Part shown: piece after piece, positions 39,055 through 47,017 of the stretch | Numbering within the stretch: the first letter of the stretch is position 1 | Layout: each line of letters begins with the position of its first letter | DNA from: Verrucomicrobiota bacterium | GTDB taxonomy: Bacteria; Verrucomicrobiota; Verrucomicrobiia; Limisphaerales; J093 | DNA: 64,000 nt | Direction of reading: 5' to 3' | Assembly (NCBI GenBank): GCA_016716505.1 | Contig: JADJWF010000004.1 | Coordinates: 682,001 to 746,000 of the forward strand | Translations under genes and position numbers: made by a program | Notes under the pieces: generated by a model | The model's input: the letters and a program-made list of their open reading frames with translations, nothing else | Told to the model about the DNA's origin: nothing | Databases searched by the model: none

Positions 39055-39600
39055 GCCCCTTGGGGCGCGGACGTCCTCGTCCGCGGTTCGGCGGCTCCAA
39101 GATGGCAGGCGTGACGGGGCACAGATCGCTTGCGGGCCTTTTCAGGACTCCAGCCGAATAGGGACTCGAAATCAAACTGACAGCCGGCCGCGGACCTGAA
39201 GGTCCGCGCCCCGGCGAGAACCAACGACCGCCCTTGGGGGCGCGGACGTCCTCGTCCGCGGTTCGGCGGCTCCAAGATGGCAGGCGTGACGGGGCATTGA
39301 TCACTTGAGAGCCTTTTCAGGACTCCAGCCGAGCACTGCCTCGGAATTAAATTGAGCCACGGACCTGAAGCTCCGCGCCCCGGCGAGAACCAACGACCGC
39401 CCCTGGGGGGCGCGGACGTCCTCGTCCGCGGTTCGGCGGCTCCAAGATCGCAGCCGTGACGTGGCACAGATCGCTTGCGGGCTTTTTCAGGACTCTAGCC
39501 GAGCACTGCCTCGGAATTAAACTGAGCCGCGGACCTGAAGGTCCGCGCCCCGGTGAAAGCACACGGTTGACCCGTGGGGCGCGGACGTCCTCGTCCGCGG
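39055..39600. repeat. ~172 bp direct tandem repeat, three units and a fragment
   Basis: The anchor sequence ggggcgcggacgtcctcgtc starts at 39062, 39237, 39407 and 39576, spacing 175, 170 and 169. Each unit holds two hairpins, GCGGACG-tcct-CGTCCGC and GCGGACCT-ga-AGGTCCGC, and a constant ttcaggactcyagccga segment. No ORF is conserved across the units. Confidence 0.8.
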
Positions 39601-40142
39601 CGCGCAAATGGCGCGAACAACGGCTGACACCGGATCTTCTGAGCCGGAAACGTGCAGCAGGGATTGATTATCATGCGGCTTCAAGTGATGAAGGCGGCGC
39701 GGTTTTCTCCTGCACTGCAGTTGGGATAGAGACTCAAAATTCTTTCCCACAACCGTCGCCGTCGCTCTCGCCCCGGGGCGGGCGGAGGCGAGGGCGCGTC
39801 GCGGGAGTAGTCTTCAGAGGGGACCGCGGAACGCCCCTCGCCAGGAGCCTGCCGGAGAGCGGCGGGGACAGGACTTCGGCCCCCGGCCGCCGGGGGAAGC
39901 CGGAAAGGGGGCCGGAGGGCTGGGAGCCGGAGCGGCTGGCGGAGGGGTGTGCTGGGGTCCGGGGCGTCCGCGCGGAGCGCCGGGGGCGTCCGTGGTCCAC
40001 CCTCACTGCAAGGCCGTTGGCGGCGCCGGTTGGGGGGGCGGTGGGCCCGGCGCGGGGCCCCGGGTCGCCGGCCGCCGTCCGCGCGCCGGAGGCGGGGGCT
40101 GCCGGCCGGCGGCGGCACTACGCCCGCGCCGGCGCGTGCCCC
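39601..40142. other. Gene-free, very GC-rich region
   Basis: About 540 bases dominated by gggcgg/ccggcc strings. Frames are open on all strands but are low complexity (Arg, Gly, Pro). No gene, RNA or second attC could be recognised. Confidence 0.4.
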
Positions 40143-40280
40143 GTCCAACGACAGAACTGAGCGACAGCCGCCCCGCCGTGGTGACGTCCGTGACTTTCGA
40201 TAGCCAGAGGGCGTCCCCGAAGCCCGCGACGCTCGAACTGCGAAGCGGGGCGGCTGTTCGCTCCGGTGAACTTGTTCGGC
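40143..40280 (-). mobile_element. attC recombination site of an integron cassette
   Basis: Read on the minus strand: R'' GCCGAAC (40280-40274), a spacer, L'' GAGCGAACAGCCGCCCCGC, a ~70-base variable loop, L' GCGGGGCGGCTGTCGCTC, a spacer, R' GTTGGAC (40149-40143; fits GTTRRRY). L'' and L' pair over 18 bases with one extrahelical A, the hallmark of attC folding. It starts 17 bases after the stop of the PEP-CTERM gene. The cassette's opposite end carries GTTCGGC (40979-40973), the exact complement of R''. Confidence 0.75.
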
Positions 40281-40978
40281 ACTCTCTGCAATTCTCTCAT
40301 CCTTCAGGTCTCCTGGGTGCGAACCGGAGGACAACCCCGCCGAGAACTGTCAATGCAACAATGCTCGGCTCAGGAACCTGAACCACGGTAAGGCCAACGT
40401 CTAGCTGGTCGGCTATGACAATGCCTTCGACGCGAGGCATCCATGTGGCCAGCGATACATCCATATAGCCGTAGCGGAATGACTGCTCCTCGGCCAGACG
40501 GAAGCCAATCGCCAAACGGTCCAAACCTCCTGTGTACTCGGGGTAGCCCTGGCGAGCGTATGAAACGGTGCCAAACTCGTAGATGAGCGAAATTGGGGAT
40601 GTGAACGTCTGCAACCATGCTCCCTGCGTGGGCACTGGTCCAACCGTCTGCCCCGGAAGCAGGACCACGGGATCAAGGGAACTGGGATCGCCAAGCAATT
40701 GCAGATCCGATCCGAATGCCAATGTCACGCCCAACGAGCAGAGATAAGAGCCACCCTCTGGAGATCCGATGCAGATAGGCATGCCGTAATACATGACGGT
40801 TATGTCGCTAGAGCCGTCCTGATTCACATCCACCCCGACCGGAGCGCCCAGTGTCAACTCCAAGGGCTGCGGCTCTTCGACGTGGATCACCGCACCGATT
40901 GAAACGACAGGGAGCAACACCGGCGTCATGACCGTCAACATCAGAGCAATCAGATGCGTCTTCATAATGTCCGCCGAA
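40149..40978 (-). mobile_element. Integron gene cassette carrying a PEP-CTERM gene
   Basis: Bounded by G/TT crossover points at 40979/40978 and 40149/40148. The first bases TTCGGC complement the attC R'' site, as expected if the circular cassette was cut inside its own R' on insertion. The gene's ATG is 13 bases from the cassette edge and the attC follows its stop closely. Base composition is visibly less GC-rich than the flanks. Confidence 0.7.
40297..40965 (-). CDS. PEP-CTERM protein in an integron cassette
   Basis: A 222-aa exported protein. Signal peptide MKTHLIALMLTVMTPVLLPV, mature strands such as VDVNQDGSSDITVMYYG, CIGSPEGGSYLCSLGVTLAF and LDRLAIGFRLAEEQSFRYGY, then the anchor VPEPSIVALTVLGGVVLRFA and RRPEG. 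Its GGLDRLAIGFRL resembles DRLAIGV of family B, but the domain is otherwise different. Divergent from intI, in the normal integron orientation. Expression would come from a Pc promoter near attI. Function unknown beyond surface display. Confidence 0.8.
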   Translation of the reverse strand: MKTHLIALMLTVMTPVLLPVVSIGAVIHVEEPQPLELTLGAPVGVDVNQDGSSDITVMYYGMPICIGSPEGGSYLCSLGVTLAFGSDLQLLGDPSSLDPVVLLPGQTVGPVPTQGAWLQTFTSPISLIYEFGTVSYARQGYPEYTGGLDRLAIGFRLAEEQSFRYGYMDVSLATWMPRVEGIVIADQLDVGLTVVQVPEPSIVALTVLGGVVLRFAPRRPEG

Positions 40979-41066
40979 CAGTTAAGTGAGCGACAGTTGC
41001 TTTTCACAAGTTGCCGCCATAAGGGTGTCGACGTAAGGTCGTTGTTGTGCAACTGCCTGTCAAGCT
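40979..41066 (-). promoter_or_regulatory. Probable attI and cassette promoter region
   Basis: The 88 bases between intI and the cassette end at the GTTCGGC crossover. On the minus strand a perfect TTGACA -35 box lies at 41063-41058; no good -10 follows at 17 bases. Position is what attI and Pc require, but the sequence is not one I recognise. Confidence 0.4.
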
Positions 41067-42248
41067 GTGAAATCGCCATTCTCGCCCGATTTTTTGTCGC
41101 CTAGCCTGCGGCCAACGCGACAGCGGCCTTTGGGCCGGCTGCGCCCTAACCCCCAAGCCCCGCTGCGGGAGCAGGTGCAGGAGGTGATGCGCTTTTTCCA
41201 TTACTCGCAGCGCACGGAGGATGCGTACTGGCAGTGGATCGTGCGGTACTTGCGATTCCACAAGCGGCCGGGAATTCCCGGGCCGGAGGCGTGGCGGCAC
41301 CCCCGGGAGATGGGGGCAGCCGAGGTCACGGCGTTTCTGACCCATCTGGCCACCGCAGGCCGGGTGTCCGCCTCGACGCAGAATCAGGCGTTGAACGCGC
41401 TGGTCTTCCTGTACGCCGAGGTGTTGCATCAGCCGCTGGGCGAGCTGGGAGACTTCGCCCGGGCGCGGCGTCCGCCCCGGGTGCCGGAGGTGTTGAGCCG
41501 GGAGGAGGTGCGGCGGGTGCTGGCGGCGGTGGAGCCGGAGTACGCGCTGCCGTTGAAGCTGCTGTATGGCAGCGGGCTGCGGCTGATGGAGTTGCTGCGG
41601 TTGCGGGTCAAGGACCTGGACCTGGAACGGGGCCAGATCGGGGTGCGGGATGGCAAGGGGATGAAGGACCGGGTGACGATGGTGCCGGAGGCGCTGGTGG
41701 AGCCGCTGCGGGAGCATCTGGCGGGGGTGCGGGAGCAGTGGGAACGGGATGTGGCCCTGGGTTACGCCGGGGTGTGGCTGCCGGAGGCGTTGGCGCGGAA
41801 GTATCCAAGCGCGCCCAAGGACTGGCCCTGGCAGTGGGTGTTTCCGGGGTGGTCGCTGACCAAGGGGCGGGTGCGGCCGGACGCGCCGGCGCACGGGCAG
41901 GGGCTGTGGCGGCATCATTTGCTGCCGGAGAACCTGCAGCGGGCCATGAAGGCGGCGTGTCGGCGGACGGGGCTCAACAAGCGGGCGACGCCGCACACGT
42001 TGCGGCACAGTTTCGCGACGCATCTGCTGGAGAGGGGCACGGAATTGATTCGCTCGCGCCCGCTCGCTCACCCCCTGCGGGGCTTCTCGCTTCGCTCGAA
42101 TTCCTATTTCGGTTTCCCAAACCGAAATAGTCGCACCGTGCAGGAGCTGCTGGGGCATCGGGACGTGGCGACGACGCAGATTTACACCCACGTGATGCGG
42201 AAGCCCGGATTGGGGGTGCGGAGTCCGCTGGATGACCAGACGGGTTGA
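41067..42248 (+). CDS. intI: Integron integrase IntI with in-frame insertion
   Basis: A 393-aa tyrosine recombinase. SAM-like N-terminal domain with HYSQRTEDAYWQWIVRYLRF. Box I Arg in LLYGSGLRLMELLRLR. The IntI-specific extra domain is clear: VALGYAGVWLPEALARKY then PSAPKDWPWQWVFPG. HxxR is in TPHTLRHSFATHLLE, and the last His and nucleophile Tyr are in LLGHRDVATTQIYTH. Between THLLERGT and RTVQELLGH, where two residues are normal, there are 30. The insertion keeps frame but sits between two catalytic boxes, so activity is doubtful. GTG start at 41067, divergent from the cassette. Confidence 0.9.
   Translation: MKSPFSPDFLSPSLRPTRQRPLGRLRPNPQAPLREQVQEVMRFFHYSQRTEDAYWQWIVRYLRFHKRPGIPGPEAWRHPREMGAAEVTAFLTHLATAGRVSASTQNQALNALVFLYAEVLHQPLGELGDFARARRPPRVPEVLSREEVRRVLAAVEPEYALPLKLLYGSGLRLMELLRLRVKDLDLERGQIGVRDGKGMKDRVTMVPEALVEPLREHLAGVREQWERDVALGYAGVWLPEALARKYPSAPKDWPWQWVFPGWSLTKGRVRPDAPAHGQGLWRHHLLPENLQRAMKAACRRTGLNKRATPHTLRHSFATHLLERGTELIRSRPLAHPLRGFSLRSNSYFGFPNRNSRTVQELLGHRDVATTQIYTHVMRKPGLGVRSPLDDQTG
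42043..42131. repeat. ~84 bp palindromic insertion inside intI
   Basis: Contains a perfect 12-bp inverted repeat with 3-base loop, CTATTTCGGTTT at 42104-42115 and AAACCGAAATAG at 42119-42130. A CCCC-tgc-GGGG hairpin lies near 42072-42082. GAATT occurs at 42042 and again at 42099. It adds 28 codons relative to the expected IntI sequence. The AT content of the main palindrome differs sharply from the gene. Confidence 0.75.
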
Positions 42249-42597
42249 CACGGCCGATGAGCAGAGAAGGCGGCTTGGTGGGTGGGGCCACCGAGCCAGA
42301 ACTGGCAGGGGAGAGCGGGGGAGCGCCCGCCCAACCGTCCGGTCGCGGCGGCGGCACGAGGGGCGGGTGGCTTAGCCTCAGTGCGGAGGGACGAAGGCAG
42401 CCTTTGGGCAGCGTCCGGTGGGGGGGCGGCGTGGTTGACCGGCGCGCTCGCCGGTGAGGGAGTGCGCAGCGAGGAGGTCGTGAGGCAGGCGGACACGCTT
42501 GGCCAGCCGGACGCGTTGAGCAGCGCGGCGGACCTTGTTCCAAACCGATTGGCGGTCCGCCCGGCCTCGCCCGCCGACGGCCAGGAGCCCGGCGGCT
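42249..42597. other. Intergenic region, no gene seen
   Basis: About 350 bases of GC-rich sequence between intI and a convergent oxidoreductase. No second cassette, attC or terminator could be recognised. Confidence 0.4.
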
Positions 42598-43941
42598 TCA
42601 AATCATCTTGGTCCGGCCAGGGATGGGAACGGGGTAGCTGCCGTCGGGCCCGGGCTTGACCGGAGGTTCCATGGCGTCGTGACAATCCTCCGGTTTGTTG
42701 TTGTGGAAGTAGTCGGAGGCGTTGATCTGTTCCCAGGTCACCTCTTTGCCGGTGTAGCAGGAGATCTGGCCCATCACCGTGGTCATGGTGCTGTCGGTGA
42801 GGTAATCACCGTTGTTGACGGGTTTGCCGGCGCGGATGCCCGCAAAGAGGCGGTCGTGCTCAATCTGGTAGGGGTCGAGTTGGTGGGGGTCGTTGCCGAG
42901 GGGCTGCCAGCGCCAGTTGGTTTCGCCCATGATGCGGCAGGCGGTGAGGTTGGCGCGGCCTTTGGTGCCCCAGATGAGGCTGGAGGATTCGTCGTAGCAG
43001 CCCGTCGTGGTCCGGCAGAACGCGTAGATGCGCACGTGGTTGGGGAACTCGTAGATCACGGAGTGGTGGTCGAAGACGTCGCCGTAGATCGGCTCGGTCA
43101 TGGAAGAGCGGCCGCCCAGGCCGTGGCACTTGATGGGCAGCGCCTCCCGCAAGGCCCAGCGCGCCCGGTCGAGGTTGTGGACCAGCGACTGGGGCACGTC
43201 GTCGCCGGAGAGCCAGCGGAAGTGGTATTGCGTGCTGCACTGCCACTGCAGTTCGGTCAGGCCCGGCTTGCGGTCGGTGACGCCGTAGGGCGCCCGGAGA
43301 AAGTTTTCCTCGATGCTGACGATGTCGCCGATCGCGCCGTCGTGGATGCGTTTGACGGTCTCGGCGTAACCCGGGTGGTAACGGCTGTGCAGGCCGGAGA
43401 CCATGCTCAGGTTTTTCTCCCGCGCCAGGTCGCAGGCGCGCCGCATCATCTTGACCGTGTAAGGGTCAATGCCGTGGGGTTTCTCCACGAAGACGTGTTT
43501 GCCCGCCTGAATGGCCGCGAGCGATTGGAGCGGATGAAACTTGGCGGCGTTGGCGATGCAGACGACGTCACTCAACGCGATGACCTGCTGGTAGGCATCA
43601 AAGCCGGTGAAGCAGTGGGCGTCCGGCACTTGGACGGCATCGGCCCGGCCGTCCTTGGTGAGTTCGGCCGTGATGTACTGGCGGGCGTTCTTGACGCGGT
43701 CCATGAAGATGTCGCTGATGGCGACCAGACGTGCGCCCCGGTCGGCCTTCAGCGCCTGAGCGCCAGCGCCGGTGTTGCGGCCGCCCGCGCCGATCAGCCC
43801 GACGCGCAGCACATCGCTGCCGGCGGCATGAGCAAAGCGGCTGACGCTCAGTCCGGCGAGGGGGATCGAAGCGGCGGCGGTCGCGGAGGTCTTCAGGAAA
43901 CTACGGCGGGTGTGGAACGGCGGATGGGATTTTGTGTTCAT
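42598..43941 (-). CDS. Tat-exported Gfo/Idh/MocA family oxidoreductase
   Basis: A 447-aa dehydrogenase paralogous to 27185-28537 in family only. Tat leader HTRRSFLKTSATAAASIPLA, Rossmann VLRVGLIGAGGRNTGAGAQA, and the family motif KHVFVEKPHGIDPYTVKM. The substrate domain has SGLHSRYHPGYAETVKRI and DVFDHHSVIYEFPNHVRIYA. Lone gene, no partner epimerase. Substrate unknown. Start ATG 43941; upstream in-frame codons to 44112 are not protein-like. Confidence 0.85.
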   Translation of the reverse strand: MNTKSHPPFHTRRSFLKTSATAAASIPLAGLSVSRFAHAAGSDVLRVGLIGAGGRNTGAGAQALKADRGARLVAISDIFMDRVKNARQYITAELTKDGRADAVQVPDAHCFTGFDAYQQVIALSDVVCIANAAKFHPLQSLAAIQAGKHVFVEKPHGIDPYTVKMMRRACDLAREKNLSMVSGLHSRYHPGYAETVKRIHDGAIGDIVSIEENFLRAPYGVTDRKPGLTELQWQCSTQYHFRWLSGDDVPQSLVHNLDRARWALREALPIKCHGLGGRSSMTEPIYGDVFDHHSVIYEFPNHVRIYAFCRTTTGCYDESSSLIWGTKGRANLTACRIMGETNWRWQPLGNDPHQLDPYQIEHDRLFAGIRAGKPVNNGDYLTDSTMTTVMGQISCYTGKEVTWEQINASDYFHNNKPEDCHDAMEPPVKPGPDGSYPVPIPGRTKMI

Positions 43942-44410
43942 CGTTGTGTCGGGTTGAACGGCAGATAGACGGCTTCCGGTCGGTCCAGATTCAGTGGGCT
44001 TCGATGCAGGACGATTTGTGGCTCTTCGGACGCACCCGGGCAAGGGATTTAGCCGGGTATCGGACCCAGCCGATCCTCGCAGTCGGAGTGCGACGCGCCT
44101 GCGCGCCGGCATCGCGGAAGGGGCCGGGAACGCCCAACGTGGGCGTTGGCCACGCTTCGCCTGGTGGATCGGTTGGCAACAGAGAGTCGGGCGGTGGGGG
44201 GGGAGGACGATTCGAGTTCATCGAGAACACGTCGGAAGTCGCGGCAGAGGGGATGGGCCGCCAAGGCAGCCCGGGGCGGAACCTCAGTCTGCCGGAAGCG
44301 CGTTGCTGCTGACGGGGCTTCCGCAACGGACGCTGAAGGTCTGCGAACGGAAGGAGGCAGCCCTCGTCTTCGCCGGGACCCGATTCTGAGGGGTCTGAAA
44401 CTGAGGCTGG
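43942..44410. other. Intergenic region, no gene seen
   Basis: About 470 bases. It holds one perfect hairpin, AACGCCCA-acg-TGGGCGTT at 44129-44147, similar to other interspersed palindromes here. No convincing ORF. Confidence 0.4.
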
Positions 44411-44484
44411 CGCGTCCGGCAGGACTCGAACCTGCAACCTTCTGATCCGAAGTCAGAAGCTCTATCCAATTGAGCTACGGACGC
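44411..44484 (-). tRNA. tRNA-Arg (anticodon TCG)
   Basis: 74 bases fold as a standard cloverleaf on the minus strand. Acceptor stem GCGTCCG/CGGACGC, D-arm GCTCAATTGGATAGAGC, anticodon stem TCTGA/TCAGA around loop CTTCGGA (anticodon TCG, reading CGA), T-arm GCAGGTTCGAGTCCTGC, discriminator G. CCA is not encoded. Confidence 0.95.
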
Positions 44485-44889
44485 ATCCCCCCGCTCGGCT
44501 TGGATAGCGGATCAATGAATCTTTGCAACCGTGGATTCGCCGGCCGTCCGCGGGAGGCGTGGTTTGTTTCGGGTAGGGGCGACTCTGGCGCCTGAGGCCG
44601 CGCCTGGCCGGGGCGTGCAATCTGCTGAACGGCTGCGGGGGAGAAATGGGGATCCAAGGCTGGCGAGACTGCCGTGCCGCGCTGGCTTGCAGGTGACCGG
44701 AACCACTCGCGAGGCACCCGAACGAATTCGGCCGGCGCAGAGTGTCGAGAGATGCTCACGTTGTTCGAAACACAACATTCGTGGGTCGAGTGGCCAGTGG
44801 TTTTGCGCAGCCTTGGGGAGCGGGCGTGAGCGTTCTAAAGCTCTAATCCTCAATTGTTTCGATTGACGCAGGCGGGCGAGTTCGTGCCG
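44485..44889. other. Intergenic region upstream of the nitrogen operon
   Basis: About 400 bases between the tRNA and the sigma-54 site. No credible gene. It should contain enhancer sites for an NtrC-like activator if the sigma-54 promoter is real; none stood out by eye. Confidence 0.4.
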
Positions 44890-44906
44890 TTGGCATGGCC
44901 GTTGCT
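44890..44906 (+). promoter_or_regulatory. Sigma-54 promoter of the glnB-amt operon
   Basis: TTGGCATGGCCGTTGCT matches the -24/-12 consensus YTGGCACGrNNNTTGCW at all fixed positions but one (T for C). GG at 44892-44893 and GC at 44904-44905 are spaced by exactly ten bases. It lies about 195 bases upstream of the glnB ATG. Sigma-54 control of PII/ammonium genes is well established in other bacteria. Confidence 0.6.
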
Positions 44907-45102
44907 TGGGCGGGGCGCGTGCTTTGGACGCGTTCCAACCTGTCGCTGTTGGCCCGGCAATTCGGGGCCGGCGAAGCATGGCGGATGGCCGTCGAGGCCG
45001 AACAACTTCGCCGGCGGCGAGGTTCGGAGCGTTGTCGGGAGCCGTTGGCGGACTCCGCGGAGCGGGTCGCGCCGCGATCAACCCACAACCAAGGACAGAC
45101 CG

Positions 45103-45441
45103 ATGAAGAAAGTTGAAGCCATCATCAAACCGTTCAAGCTGGAAGAAGTGAAGGACTCGCTCAGCGAGTTGGGCATCGAGGGAATGACCGTGACGGAGGT
45201 CAAGGGGTTCGGGCGCCAGAAGGGGCACACCGAAATCTACCGCGGGAGCGAATACACCGTGGATTTCCTGCCCAAGATCAAGGTGGAGCTGGTGGTGGCC
45301 GACAACCAGGCAGCGGCGGCCGTGAGCGCAATCGTGAAGAGCGCCAAGACGGGCAAGATCGGCGACGGGAAGGTGTTCGTGTCGAACGTCGAGGAGGCTA
45401 TCCGCATCCGCACCGAGGAGAAGGGCGAAGCCGCCGTGTAA
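45103..45441 (+). CDS. glnB: Nitrogen regulatory protein PII
   Basis: A 112-aa trimeric signal protein sensing 2-oxoglutarate and ATP/ADP. The start MKKVEAIIKPFKLEEVKDSL is typical. The T-loop holds Tyr51 in IYRGSEYTVDF, the uridylylation site. KIGDGKVFVSNVEEAIRIRT is the second PII signature. Pairing with amt means it is functionally a GlnK-type PII that plugs the channel when nitrogen is plentiful. Its stop overlaps the first amt ATG (TAATG). Confidence 0.95.
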   Translation: MKKVEAIIKPFKLEEVKDSLSELGIEGMTVTEVKGFGRQKGHTEIYRGSEYTVDFLPKIKVELVVADNQAAAAVSAIVKSAKTGKIGDGKVFVSNVEEAIRIRTEEKGEAAV

Positions 45442-46880
45442 TGAGTGAAATGAAAGGCATCCACCAACCCATGTTTTCGAACCTCTGTCTCATGAAAACT
45501 CGTGTGTTCATCCTGTTCTCGTTTTGTCTCGCGCTCCTCGCGATTTCGCCGGGGGTCGTCGGGGCCGAAGAAGCGCCGGCGGGAGCGGTCGCGGCCGCCG
45601 CGGCCGAAGCTGCGAAGCCGGAGATCAACTCCGGCGACACCGCGTGGCTGATCACGGCATCGGCTCTGGTGCTCTTCATGACCTTGCCGGGGCTGGCGCT
45701 CTTCTACGGCGGGCTGGTGCGGGCGAAGAACGTTTTGTCCGTGCTGATGCAATGTCTTGGCATCGCCAGCGTCATCACCGTGCTGTGGGTGGTGTATGGC
45801 TACAGCCTCGCCTTCAACGGGGACGGCATGTTGAAGGACACGGTCAACCTGCACTCCTTCATTGGCGGATTGGGAACCGCGTTTCTGAAGGGCATCACCT
45901 TGGAATCGGTTTCGGGCACCATTCCCGAAGCGGTGTTCGTGATGTTCCAGATGACCTTTGCGATCATCACGCCGGCCCTGATCGTGGGTGCGTTCGCCGA
46001 GCGCATGAAATACTCGGCCATGATGCTGTTCATAGTGATCTGGTTCACGTTTTCCTACCTGCCGGTCTGCCACATGGCGTGGGCGGGCGACCTGAAGGAT
46101 ACGTTCGGGCTTTTTGGCGCGTGGGGTGTTTTGGACTTCGCCGGCGGGACCGTGGTCCACATCAACGCGGGCATTGCCGGCCTGGTGGCGTGCATCATGG
46201 TGGGACGTCGGTTGGGTCACGGTAGCGAGCAAATGCGGCCGCACAGCGTGGTGTTGACGGTGGTGGGAGCGGCGATGCTGTGGATCGGCTGGTTTGGCTT
46301 CAATGCAGGCAGCGCGCTCGCCGCGAACGCCACGGCCGGCATGGCCATGCTGGTGACGCAGATCGCGACCGGCGCGGCGGCCGCCACCTGGTTGTTCATC
46401 GAGTGGATCTTCCGCGGCAAGCCTACCGCCGTGGGCGCGGCGACGGGCGCGGTGGCCGGTCTGGTGGCGATCACGCCGGCCTCCGGCACGGCGGGGCCGA
46501 TGGGCGCGCTGCTGATCGGGTTTGCCTCAACCGTGTGCTGCTACATTGCCGCCACCAGCATCAAGGCCAAGTTCAAGTATGATGACAGCCTGGACGTCTT
46601 CGGCGTCCACGGCGTCGGCGGAATCGTGGGGGCGGTGCTGACCGGGCTTTGCGCCGCCGAATTCATGGGAGGGGCTGGTCTGGCCGAGGGGGTCACGGTG
46701 GGCGGGCAGATCTTCACCCAGATCAAGAGTGTGATCGTCACCGTGGTGTGGAGCGCGGTGGTGGCGGCGGTGGCCTTGTTCATCGCGGACAAGGTGGTTG
46801 GTCTCCGGGTCACGGAAGAGGTGGAGACGCTGGGGCTGGACGTCACCGAACACGGTGAGGAGGGATACCACTCGGCCTAA
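45441..46880 (+). CDS. amt: Ammonium transporter Amt
   Basis: A 479-aa inner-membrane ammonium channel. From the ATG at 45441 there is a 17-residue extension before MKTRVFILFSFCLALLAI (45492), a signal peptide found in many Amt proteins, so the true start may be 45492. Family signatures are present: ALFYGGLVRAKNVLSVLMQC, FAGGTVVHINAGIAGLVAC (pore His), VFGVHGVGGIVGAVLTGL (second pore His). About eleven helices follow. The C-terminal tail that contacts PII is short (VETLGLDVTEHGEEGYHS). Confidence 0.95.
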   Translation: MSEMKGIHQPMFSNLCLMKTRVFILFSFCLALLAISPGVVGAEEAPAGAVAAAAAEAAKPEINSGDTAWLITASALVLFMTLPGLALFYGGLVRAKNVLSVLMQCLGIASVITVLWVVYGYSLAFNGDGMLKDTVNLHSFIGGLGTAFLKGITLESVSGTIPEAVFVMFQMTFAIITPALIVGAFAERMKYSAMMLFIVIWFTFSYLPVCHMAWAGDLKDTFGLFGAWGVLDFAGGTVVHINAGIAGLVACIMVGRRLGHGSEQMRPHSVVLTVVGAAMLWIGWFGFNAGSALAANATAGMAMLVTQIATGAAAATWLFIEWIFRGKPTAVGAATGAVAGLVAITPASGTAGPMGALLIGFASTVCCYIAATSIKAKFKYDDSLDVFGVHGVGGIVGAVLTGLCAAEFMGGAGLAEGVTVGGQIFTQIKSVIVTVVWSAVVAAVALFIADKVVGLRVTEEVETLGLDVTEHGEEGYHSA

Positions 46881-46895
46881 ATCGCTCAAGTGAAA

Positions 46896-46937
46896 GGCCG
46901 TGCCGGGGTCGGATGGTCAGATCTCCCCGGCACGGCC
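46896..46937. terminator. Strong hairpin between amt and glnA
   Basis: 13-bp stem GGCCGTGCCGGGG (46896-46908) and CCCCGGCACGGCC (46925-46937), 16-base loop, no T tract. It may attenuate or stabilise the amt transcript rather than fully terminate it. No separate promoter for glnA was recognised. Confidence 0.45.
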
Positions 46938-47017
46938 AACGTAACGCACCCAGAACGGATACGCGACGCCGACGCAGCAAGTAAACAATCAGCGAAGAAA
47001 CATCAATCGAATAGAAC

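Noticed and set aside
39210..39270. Each 172-bp repeat considered as an attC because it has CCAAC and GTTCGGC
   Set aside because: The outer motifs are not complementary and the inner hairpin lacks L''/L' arms. The spacing (about 45 bases) leaves no proper variable loop.
39055..39600. Repeat array considered as CRISPR
   Set aside because: Units are ~172 bases with no short repeat/unique spacer alternation, and no cas gene is present.
44531..44866. 111-codon + strand frame between tRNA-Arg and glnB
   Set aside because: No domain, Arg/Gly/Ser-rich. It ends in the region that holds the sigma-54 site; more likely regulatory DNA.
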